From positions 15,141 to 79,140 of the forward strand of contig CAJMNM010000012.1 in the NCBI GenBank assembly GCA_905214795.1: a DNA stretch of 64,000 nucleotides, written 5' to 3'. Both the position numbers and the translations under genes were made by a program. The DNA is from an uncultured bacterium (GTDB lineage Bacteria; Bacteroidota; Bacteroidia; Bacteroidales; Bacteroidaceae). Of this stretch, positions 54,784-62,675 are shown piece after piece. Position 1 is the stretch's first letter. Every line of letters begins with the position of its first letter. The notes under the pieces are model-generated. The model was not told the DNA's origin, made no database searches, and saw only the letters and a list, made by a program, of their open reading frames with translations.

Positions 54784-55283
54784 TAAAAACTCCTTCACCT
54801 CTTCACATTATGATGTAATACATTTATTTTCTGTAAGATACGTGTGAAGGGTTATCCTTCACATCCTTCACTTAAACACTTGTGAGATGAAAATCGGCTT
54901 TTTTGAGAGTTTAACGCAATATTTCAAGGCAAAAATCAGATTTTTTCATCCCGAAGTCCATGATTTTCCGTCCGTCTTTTCCAGTCATCACCACAACCGT
55001 GCAGAAAAATATTCCGGTACGGTAACGGGTTTCACCGTAACAGTGCGAAAAAATATTTGTAAAGTGCAGGATTGAATCCGTAACCGTACGGAAAAAAACT
55101 CGTAACCGTATGCATTTAGGATTATTTCCTTAGTAGTGAAGGATTGGTGAAGGAGGTGTGAAGGATAACCCTTCACACATAACATATTGTCTGTCTGATG
55201 TTTGAATGGTGTTGTGAAGGAGTAAGGATGAAAAGTGAAAAAATACCCTTATGGGGAAAACGCATGAGCGCGCGTGCGCGATA
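54784..55283 (-). repeat. Interspersed GTGAAGG-heptamer element, copy C
   Basis: 500 bp, inverted relative to copies A and B. On the plus strand: CCTTCAC 54792-54798, TCTTCAC 54800-54806, exactly 37 nt, GTGAAGG 54844-54850, CCTTCAC 54856 and 54865; at the other end GTGAAGG 55136, 55147 and 55158 (11-bp period), CCTTCAC 55170-55176, exactly 37 nt, GTGAAGG 55214-55220; then the GCGTTTTCCCC end and GCGCGCGTGCGCGATA. Over 189 nt of the centre it differs from copy B at 12 positions without indels. The 62-codon frame there (54887-55075) is shared with copy B, but 9 of the 12 changes alter the residue, so it is not under protein-level constraint. It lies between convergent 3' ends (DUF4250 and a lipoprotein gene). 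Confidence 0.88.
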
Positions 55284-55388
55284 GCTTTTTCTTATCAGCT
55301 TTGTGTGCTTTGTCTGAAATCGGATAATTTATCAGGAAATAGGTTGATGATATAAAATGCCGGAAAATATTATTTTTTATAAGGCATT

Positions 55389-55856
55389 TTATTTTTCATA
55401 TTTATCACCTTTTTCATCGATTTCAATTTTTCGTAGATAAAATTTGACTTTTGCGCAAAGTTCATCAAAATGTTGTTCGATATAAAAGACTTTAGTACGT
55501 TGCTTATAAAATTCCAGATTTGTTCCGCGTTCTGTGCGTTTTTCCATTGTATTGAGATAAGCCTTTTCTGTTCTTAGCAGGCTGTCTATGATGGCCAGGC
55601 TGTCTTGTGTTTGCAAGAGTTCTATGCTATCTAAAACAATAATGCCTTCTGTTCTTGCATTAAAAGCTTTAGGAAATTTTTCGCGCATTGCCAAAATGGA
55701 ATCTTTAGCGGCTAAATAGTTTTTTTGTGCCATGAGCATTCTTGCTGAGGAAAGCATATTATGTGCTCCTATTTCTGGATCCGGTTCTTTCCGACCGCAA
55801 CTGCAAAGTACGATTATGAATATGAATAGGGGGTATAATTCTTTTTTCATGCTCAT
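55389..55856 (-). CDS. Small lipoprotein, helical, unknown function
   Basis: 155 residues. Lipoprotein signal MSMKKELYPLFIFIIVLCSCGRK, with lipid Cys about residue 18 or 20. The mature part is mostly helical and charged, starting with a TPR-like stretch (HNMLSSARMLMAQKNYLAAKDSILAMREKFPKA cut here to its pattern of A and L positions) and ending in a likely coiled coil. No family name can be given. Divergent from cca with a 102-bp gap. Confidence 0.75.
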   Translation of the reverse strand: MSMKKELYPLFIFIIVLCSCGRKEPDPEIGAHNMLSSARMLMAQKNYLAAKDSILAMREKFPKAFNARTEGIIVLDSIELLQTQDSLAIIDSLLRTEKAYLNTMEKRTERGTNLEFYKQRTKVFYIEQHFDELCAKVKFYLRKIEIDEKGDKYEK

Positions 55857-55875
55857 CTTCTCTTGGTTTGTTCCG

Positions 55876-55934
55876 CAAAAGTACCATTTTTTGTGAGATT
55901 CTGTTATTTGTCAGGGTAAAAAATAGTATTTTTG
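55876..55934. promoter_or_regulatory. Divergent -7 boxes for the lipoprotein gene and cca
   Basis: Minus-strand TACTTTTG (55883-55876) faces the lipoprotein gene; plus-strand TATTTTTG (55927-55934) faces cca, with TTTG at 55907-55910, only 16 nt away. The -7 boxes are good, the -33 elements are not. Confidence 0.4.
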
Positions 55935-55958
55935 CAGATATTTTATAAATTTTTGAAG

Positions 55959-57395
55959 ATGAGAAAACTGAATCGTGAGGATTTGATACATTTATTAGAC
56001 AGAAAGATTTTTCATTTGATAGGTGAAACCGCTGATGATTTAAATATGGAATGTTATGTTGTTGGTGGTTATGTGAGAGATTTGTTTCTGGAACGGCCGT
56101 CAAAGGATATTGATGTTGTGACGGTTGGAAGTGGTATCAAATTAGCTCGAGCCTTGGCTGAGAAGTTAGGTAAGGGAGCTCATCTCAGTGTATTTAGCAA
56201 TTTTGGAACGGCGCAGGTTAAATATCATGGAATGGAGGTTGAATTTGTGGGAGCCAGAAAAGAAAGTTATAGTCACGACTCCCGCAAGCCGATTGTCGAG
56301 GATGGCACACTGGAGGATGATCAGAACAGACGTGATTTTACGATTAATGCGTTAGCTGTTTGCCTTAATAAGGCACGTTTTGGTGAGTTGGTTGATCCGT
56401 TTGACGGTGTTTGGGATATGGAAGACCGTTTGATTCGTACTCCACTAGATCCCGATGTGACGTTTTCTGATGATCCGTTGCGAATGATGCGTTGTATAAG
56501 ATTTGCCACACAATTGAATTTCTATATTGACGATGAAACGTTTGAGGCGTTGGAACGTAATAAGGAACGCATCAAGATTATCTCGCGCGAAAGAATCAGT
56601 GATGAGTTGAATAAAATCATGATGACGGCCAAACCGTCTAAAGGTTTTGTCGATTTATCGCGTTGCGGGCTTTTGCCGCTGATTTTTCCGGAACTTGCGG
56701 CTATGGAAGGTGTGGAGACAGTCAAAGGAAAAGCGCACAAGGACAATTTTTACCATACGTTGGAGGTGCTTGACAACATTTGTGCCAAGACTGACAACCT
56801 TTGGCTGCGTTGGGCTGCTTTATTGCATGATATAGGAAAACCGCGTACAAAACGTTTTGAGCCGACAATAGGATGGACATTCCACAATCATAATTTCGTG
56901 GGGGAGAAGATGATTCCCGAAATTTTCAGGAAAATGAAACTACCCATGAACGAGAAGATGAAATACGTTCAGAAATTAGTTGGTTTGCATATGCGTCCGA
57001 TTGTGATTGCCGATGAGGAAGTGACAGATTCAGCCGTACGCAGACTGTTGTTTGAGGCTGGTGATGACATTGATGACCTGATGACGCTTTGTGAAGCTGA
57101 TATCACATCAAAGAATGCACAGCGCAAACAGCGTTTTTTAGATAACTTCAAACTGGTGCGCCGTAAACTGGTGGATTTAGAAGAACGGGACCGTATACGT
57201 AACTTTCAGCCTCCTGTCACTGGTGAGGAGATCATGGCTGTATTTGGATTGAAACCTTGCCGTGAAGTTGGAAGCCTTAAAAGCGCGATTAAGGATGCCA
57301 TACTTGATGGCGTTGTGCCTAATGAGCACGATGCCGCTTTTGAATATATGTTACAGAGAGCTGAAAAAATGGGACTGAAACCTGTTGATAAATAA
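55959..57395 (+). CDS. cca: CCA tRNA nucleotidyltransferase with HD domain
   Basis: A 478-residue enzyme adding or repairing the 3' CCA of tRNAs, needed here because the tRNA gene in this window lacks an encoded CCA. Nucleotidyltransferase motifs: VVGGYVRDLFLERPSKDIDVVTVG (catalytic DxD), EDDQNRRDFTINALAV, DPLRMMRCIRFA and the basic ISRERISDEL. An HD domain follows (WAALLHDIGKPRTKR, FHNHNFVGEKM). The ATG at 55959 is chosen over a TTG nine codons upstream that overlaps the -7 box. Confidence 0.95.
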   Translation: MRKLNREDLIHLLDRKIFHLIGETADDLNMECYVVGGYVRDLFLERPSKDIDVVTVGSGIKLARALAEKLGKGAHLSVFSNFGTAQVKYHGMEVEFVGARKESYSHDSRKPIVEDGTLEDDQNRRDFTINALAVCLNKARFGELVDPFDGVWDMEDRLIRTPLDPDVTFSDDPLRMMRCIRFATQLNFYIDDETFEALERNKERIKIISRERISDELNKIMMTAKPSKGFVDLSRCGLLPLIFPELAAMEGVETVKGKAHKDNFYHTLEVLDNICAKTDNLWLRWAALLHDIGKPRTKRFEPTIGWTFHNHNFVGEKMIPEIFRKMKLPMNEKMKYVQKLVGLHMRPIVIADEEVTDSAVRRLLFEAGDDIDDLMTLCEADITSKNAQRKQRFLDNFKLVRRKLVDLEERDRIRNFQPPVTGEEIMAVFGLKPCREVGSLKSAIKDAILDGVVPNEHDAAFEYMLQRAEKMGLKPVDK

Positions 57396-57434
57396 TATGC
57401 TTTTATTTGATAAATAAGGTCTGTATATAATTGA

Positions 57435-58340
57435 TTAATGCTTTTGCTGTAATTTTTCCCTGAATAGTTTAGGAGAAATTCCGAATAGATTCTTTACATA
57501 TTTTCCAAAGAAAGATAAGTTGCTGAATTTTAATTCATTAGAAATCTCCTTTATACTTTTTTCTCTACATTTCAAAAGGTATTCTATATCTTTTGCCACG
57601 TATTTTTTGATAAGTACAGATGCTGTTTCACCACAAGCTTCCTTACAAACAGATGATAGGTATTTGGGACTGACATAAAGTTTGTCTGCATAGAATTTTA
57701 CAGAACGTTCTTTGGGGTAAGAAGATGATAAGAGCTCTAAGAATGATTTAAATAAATTACTGGCAGAGTTGAATGGTGCAGGACTTAATTGAACGATATG
57801 TTCCATGCAGTCTTGAAATTCAAAGACAAATGCTTGTAAAAGAGCATCGATAATTTCTTTTTGATGTTTGAAAGTCTTTTTAGTCAGTTTTGATTTTAAA
57901 AGATTATAATATTGGCAAAACACATCGCGTTCTTCTTCTTTTAAGGCGAGAACAGGGTTTACGTCGATGAATTGTTCCCATGTCCACTTTTCAAATGAAA
58001 TAGGGAAAATTTGGTTTATATATTCTTGAGTAAGTCCGAATCCATATCCTTCAAAATCCTGACTGGTTTTGATAGCTTTAATAATTTGATTAGGATGACA
58101 TATAAACATGTCGTCAGATCTTGCGGTACATAGATTATTGTTTATTATAACTGAAATTTCTCCTTTAAGACACAATATGGCAATATATGTATCTAGTTTA
58201 ATAGGGGGAAGTTTAGTTGTATTGATAGATCCCAATTGGTCTATTATGGCTATATTATCATTATTATAAATGATGTTTTTTTCTAAAGTAGCTAAATAAA
58301 TCTTTTTGTCCTGTGAATTCATGTGTTTATGTTTTTTCAT
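57435..58340 (-). CDS. AraC-family transcriptional regulator
   Basis: A 301-residue regulator with an N-terminal ligand-sensing region (~15-175) and a C-terminal AraC double helix-turn-helix (~200-301): VKFYADKLYVSPKYLSSVCKEACGETASVLIKKYV and IKEISNELKFSNLSFFGKYVKNLFGISPKLFREKL. It is divergent from the RND efflux operon, with 188 bp between the starts, and is the likely local regulator. A second Met at residue 7 is an alternative start. Confidence 0.92.
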   Translation of the reverse strand: MKKHKHMNSQDKKIYLATLEKNIIYNNDNIAIIDQLGSINTTKLPPIKLDTYIAILCLKGEISVIINNNLCTARSDDMFICHPNQIIKAIKTSQDFEGYGFGLTQEYINQIFPISFEKWTWEQFIDVNPVLALKEEERDVFCQYYNLLKSKLTKKTFKHQKEIIDALLQAFVFEFQDCMEHIVQLSPAPFNSASNLFKSFLELLSSSYPKERSVKFYADKLYVSPKYLSSVCKEACGETASVLIKKYVAKDIEYLLKCREKSIKEISNELKFSNLSFFGKYVKNLFGISPKLFREKLQQKH

Positions 58341-58431
58341 TGCAAAAATGCGTAATATAACTTAGAATTCATTGTCCGAACTTTCCTAGAAATTATACTA
58401 AATGGATTATTATAACTTATGAAGGAAAATT

Positions 58432-58459
58432 GGAACATTTCCTCGGTATAATATGTTCC
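58432..58459. promoter_or_regulatory. Inverted repeat between the AraC gene and the efflux operon
   Basis: GGAACAT (58432-58438) and ATGTTCC (58453-58459) are perfect inverted halves 14 nt apart, so the half-site centres are 21 bp (two turns) apart. A dimeric regulator could bind here; the neighbouring AraC protein is the obvious candidate (inference). Confidence 0.5.
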
Positions 58460-58528
58460 TTTTGTCTGTGATAAATGGTATTTCTTTGTGCCCAAATTGA
58501 AAATGGTATTTAATTTAAGATAAGAAGA

Positions 58529-59551
58529 ATGAAAAAGAATTATTGTTTTCCAGTTTTATTGTTTCTTGTTACTCTGACTGGATGTGGTAAACAGAATGAA
58601 GAAACATCGACCGAAAATGGAGTTAAAGTAGAGATTTTGAAAGTGAATTCAACTGCTCAAACTATTAATTCCAGATTTTCTGGAACGGTTGAAGAAAAAA
58701 GTTCCAGCGTTTTGAGTTTTTCTGTCATGGGGATGGTTAAAAGTGTCTGTGTCGGACTTGGGGAGGAAGTACGTAAGGGCCAGCTTATTGCGACTGTAGA
58801 TCCTGCGTCAATGCAAAGTAGTTATGATGCGGCCAAGGCTACTTTGGAGCAGGCTCAGGATGCTTATGACAGGATGAAAAAATTACATGATAAAGGAAGT
58901 TTGGCTGAAATAAAATGGATTGAAGTTCAAAGCAAACTACAACAGGCAAAATCAGTTATGGAGATTTCCAGAAAAAGTCTTAATGATTGTCGGTTATATG
59001 CTCCTTATAGCGGTACGATAGCTGAAAAATTCACAGAAGTTGGTCAAACCGTCTCACCGGGAACGCCTGTTGTGAAATTGATTACAGATGGTACCCTGAG
59101 GGTGAATATATCTGTGCCGGAAACAGAAATTTCATCTGTGCGGATTGGGCAATCAGCATTAGTTAATGTTTCAGCTTTAAGTGAACAAGGAATAGTAGGA
59201 AAGGTTGTTGAAAAAGGTGTTCAGGCTAATCCCTTATCACGGGCATACGATGTGAAGATTGCTTTGAACAGAACAGTGAATGGGTTGATGCCGGGAATGG
59301 TTACAGAAGTTTCTTTGTTGGGAGAAGATAGTGTAAGCGCATATGTAATTCCTGCAAATATTCTACAGCTGGACGAGAATAATCAATATTTTGTATGGTT
59401 AAATGTTGGAGGAAAGGCAACAAAACGGCAGATCGTGTGTGGTGAGTTTACTGCAGATGGTGTGACTGTAACGTCTGGTTTGAGAAATGGTGATGAGATT
59501 ATAGTGGAAGGTCAGCAGAAAGTTTGTGAAGGTTCTCGGCTTAAATTATAA
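58529..59551 (+). CDS. RND efflux membrane fusion protein
   Basis: A 340-residue periplasmic adaptor lipoprotein (signal FPVLLFLVTLTGC, lipid Cys ~19). Barrel-sandwich hybrid domain with the biotinyl-lipoyl half motifs (SVLSFSVMGMVKSVCVGLGEEVRKGQLIATVD and YAPYSGTIAEKFTEVGQTVSPGTPVVKLI, quoted by segment), a helical hairpin (~95-150, ATLEQAQDAYDRMKKLHDKG) and a beta-barrel/MP domain. It bridges the inner membrane pump and the outer membrane channel encoded next. First gene of a three-gene operon. Confidence 0.93.
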   Translation: MKKNYCFPVLLFLVTLTGCGKQNEETSTENGVKVEILKVNSTAQTINSRFSGTVEEKSSSVLSFSVMGMVKSVCVGLGEEVRKGQLIATVDPASMQSSYDAAKATLEQAQDAYDRMKKLHDKGSLAEIKWIEVQSKLQQAKSVMEISRKSLNDCRLYAPYSGTIAEKFTEVGQTVSPGTPVVKLITDGTLRVNISVPETEISSVRIGQSALVNVSALSEQGIVGKVVEKGVQANPLSRAYDVKIALNRTVNGLMPGMVTEVSLLGEDSVSAYVIPANILQLDENNQYFVWLNVGGKATKRQIVCGEFTADGVTVTSGLRNGDEIIVEGQQKVCEGSRLKL

Positions 59552-59564
59552 AAACAGGTAGATT

Positions 59565-62500
59565 ATGGAAAAAAAACGAAGTATCGTAGAATGGGCGATG
59601 CATTATCGTCAGATAGTCATTCTTGTGACTTGTTGTTTGGTTGCATTTGGTATTTATAGTCTTCCACAAATGCAGAAGAATGAGTTTCCTGACTTTACCA
59701 TACGTCAAGGTATGGTTGTAGCCGTTGCACCTGGCAATACAGCAGACGAAATGGTTGAGCAGGTGACTAAACCTTTGGAGAATTATATTTTTACTTATAA
59801 AGAGGTAAAGAAAGAGAAAACGTTTTCTACTACCCGAGATGGAATTGTCTATATTCAAGTAGAATTAAATGATGATTTGAATGACAAGGATGCTTTTTGG
59901 AGTAAGTTTAAACATGGAGTAGCTACTTTTAAATCTCAGTTGCCTTCTAACGTACTTGCAGTACAGGTAATGGATGATTTTGGTGATACTTCTGCTTTAC
60001 TTATTGCTATGGAAAGTCAGGACAAAACTTATCGTGAGATGTCGAAGTATATGGACGATTTGAAAGAACGTCTTTATCAGATTAAAAGTGTTGGCCGTCT
60101 GACGGTAAGTGGTGAACAGAAAGAGCAGATTTCAGTTTATTTGGATCCGGCACGTTTGTCTCAATATGGTTTGAACGAGCAACTCATTGCTGCAAATCTG
60201 TTCGCAAAGGGTTTTGTAACTACTGGTGGACGAGTACAAAACGATAAATACGTATTGCCTGTTCATGTTCAAAAATCACTTAATACGCTGTATGATGTGC
60301 AACAGCAAATTGTTTACAGTGATCCATCTGGACATAATGTCAGATTGAAAGATGTGGCACGTGTTGTTAAGGAATACCCTCATGCAGATAGTTATATTAA
60401 ATATAATGATACGAAATGCCTTTTGCTTAGTGTGGAAATGAAGAAAGGAATGAACATTGTGCGTATGGGAGAAGACGTAAACAATGTTCTTGATAATTTC
60501 GAGAAAGATTTACCAGCAGACGTAAAATTACATCGTGTAACAGATCAGGCTCAAGTAGTGGGAGACAGCGTGAATAATTTTTTGCATGAGTTGGTTATTG
60601 CTATTGTTGCGGTTATCATAGTTGTGATGTTGTTGTTACCTTTCAAAGTCGCATTAGTGGCAGCGTCAACTATTCCTATAACAATCTTTATTTCGTTAGG
60701 GTTATTCTATGCTTTTGGTATTGAATTAAATACAGTTACGTTAGCTGCATTAATTGTTACTTTAGGAATGATAGTGGACAATTCAATTGTCATTATTGAC
60801 AGTTATCTGGAGAAGATAGGTGAGGGGATGTCTCATTGGCATGCTTCTATTTACAGTGCAACACATTTCTTTAAGTCAATCTTTTCAGCAACGTTAGCTA
60901 TCAGTATAACGTTTTTCCCTTTTCTTATAGTCATGACAGGTATGCTGCATGATTTTCTTTTGAGTTTTCCGTGGGCTATTACGCTTATATTAGGTATTTC
61001 TTTGATGGTTGCCATGCTATTGGTTCCATTCATACAGTTTTGGTTTATCCGGAAGCCTATTCCTGTCAAGAAAGGTTTTTCCGTGTTGGGAGCCATACAG
61101 GCATTTTATAATAAGGTGCTTGATTCTTGTTTTGCCCATCCATATATAACCTTGTCAATAGGAGTGGGTTCTGTGATATTGGGTATATTTTTGATGGGAA
61201 AGTTACCACAAAAGTTAATGCCGATAGCAGATCGTAATCAATTTGCGGTTGAAATATATCTGCCTACTGGTACAGCTGTAGAAAAAACAGCTCAGGTGGC
61301 GGATAGTGTAGAACATCTGTTGCGTAAAGACTCACGGACTTTGTCTGTGGCTTCTTTTATAGGGTGTTCATCGCCACGTTTTCATACAGCATATGCGCCT
61401 CAGTTGGCAGGAACAAATTATGCACAACTTATTGTCAATACAAAGGGAAACAAAGAAACGGTAGATATGCTTGATGAATATACTCCTAAATATACAAATG
61501 CTTTTCCCGAGGCGAGAGTACGGTTTAAACAGATAGGATTCAGTCAGGCCGTTTATCCGATAGAATTGCGTTTAAGTGGTCCGGATATAGATTCATTGAA
61601 TATTGTGGCTAATAAGTATCTGGCTTTGTTGCGCAGTTTGCCGGAAACACAATTGGCTCAGATTAATTTTAATGAACCTCAAACTGTAGCACGAATTAAA
61701 TTAAAAGAAGATGAGGCATCACGTCTGGGAATCAGTAATGCTCAAGTTGAAACCACTTTAGCTATGCGTTATGGTAATGGCGTTTCAATAGCTTCAACAT
61801 GGGAGGGAGATTATGATATTCCTGTGATGTTGAAAGCAGAGAAAGCTGACAGCGCGGGGTATGATGATTTAGACGATGAATTGATACCTGTGGTTGGCGG
61901 AGTCGAAAAAGTTCCTTTAAGACAAATTGCAACAATACAGCCTATGTTGGAAAACGGGCAGATTGTTCGTCGCAATGGAATTTATACAATAACTGTTATG
62001 TCAGATCTTCGCCGTGATGTCAATGCGGCAGCTTTTACGAAGACTTTGAAAGAAAAACTTAAGGAAATACCATTACCAGAAGAGGTAAAATTGACTTATG
62101 GTGGAGATGACGAACAGGATAATGAAAACATGCCACTTATTATGTCTGCACTTGCAATTGCGACATTTATCATATTTTTCATATTGCTTGCACATTTTAA
62201 GCGCATCAGCATCGCATTGCTTATTTTTGCCAGTATGACGTTATGCTTGTTTGGAACAGCCATTGGTGTTTTAATTCAGGGGGTTGATTTTAGTATGACA
62301 TGTACACTTGGAATTATCAGTCTGATGGGTATTATTGTACGTAATGGAATTATTATGATAGATTATGCGGAAGAGCTTCGTAAGGAAGAGAAGATGTGTG
62401 TTCGTGACGCTATATATCATTCGGCTCGTCGTCGTATGCGTCCGATATTCTTGACTTCCATGGCTGCGTCAATGGGTGTGATACCGATGATATTAGGCAA

Positions 62501-62654
62501 GAGTGGTTTGTGGATGCCAATGGGTACTGTTATTTGTTATGGTACATTAATTACAATGTTGTTCTTATTGACAATTCTTCCTGTCAGTTATTTATTAATA
62601 TTCAGAGGCAGTACTAAAAAACGTGCGCAGAAAGAGGCGATGGAGTTATATTAA
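59565..62654 (+). CDS. RND efflux pump, inner membrane transporter
   Basis: A 1029-residue AcrB-type transporter with twelve transmembrane segments in two homologous halves and two large periplasmic loops. In TM4 the proton-relay region reads LGMIVDNSIVIID: one of the two adjacent Asp of AcrB is kept, the second is Asn. In TM10 the expected Lys region reads IIVRNGIIMIDYAEE with Arg. These variants occur in other RND branches, so the pump is probably functional. Substrate range cannot be read. 13 bp after the adaptor gene. Confidence 0.94.
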   Translation: MEKKRSIVEWAMHYRQIVILVTCCLVAFGIYSLPQMQKNEFPDFTIRQGMVVAVAPGNTADEMVEQVTKPLENYIFTYKEVKKEKTFSTTRDGIVYIQVELNDDLNDKDAFWSKFKHGVATFKSQLPSNVLAVQVMDDFGDTSALLIAMESQDKTYREMSKYMDDLKERLYQIKSVGRLTVSGEQKEQISVYLDPARLSQYGLNEQLIAANLFAKGFVTTGGRVQNDKYVLPVHVQKSLNTLYDVQQQIVYSDPSGHNVRLKDVARVVKEYPHADSYIKYNDTKCLLLSVEMKKGMNIVRMGEDVNNVLDNFEKDLPADVKLHRVTDQAQVVGDSVNNFLHELVIAIVAVIIVVMLLLPFKVALVAASTIPITIFISLGLFYAFGIELNTVTLAALIVTLGMIVDNSIVIIDSYLEKIGEGMSHWHASIYSATHFFKSIFSATLAISITFFPFLIVMTGMLHDFLLSFPWAITLILGISLMVAMLLVPFIQFWFIRKPIPVKKGFSVLGAIQAFYNKVLDSCFAHPYITLSIGVGSVILGIFLMGKLPQKLMPIADRNQFAVEIYLPTGTAVEKTAQVADSVEHLLRKDSRTLSVASFIGCSSPRFHTAYAPQLAGTNYAQLIVNTKGNKETVDMLDEYTPKYTNAFPEARVRFKQIGFSQAVYPIELRLSGPDIDSLNIVANKYLALLRSLPETQLAQINFNEPQTVARIKLKEDEASRLGISNAQVETTLAMRYGNGVSIASTWEGDYDIPVMLKAEKADSAGYDDLDDELIPVVGGVEKVPLRQIATIQPMLENGQIVRRNGIYTITVMSDLRRDVNAAAFTKTLKEKLKEIPLPEEVKLTYGGDDEQDNENMPLIMSALAIATFIIFFILLAHFKRISIALLIFASMTLCLFGTAIGVLIQGVDFSMTCTLGIISLMGIIVRNGIIMIDYAEELRKEEKMCVRDAIYHSARRRMRPIFLTSMAASMGVIPMILGKSGLWMPMGTVICYGTLITMLFLLTILPVSYLLIFRGSTKKRAQKEAMELY

Positions 62655-62675
62655 TAATGTTTATGGAAACAGATA

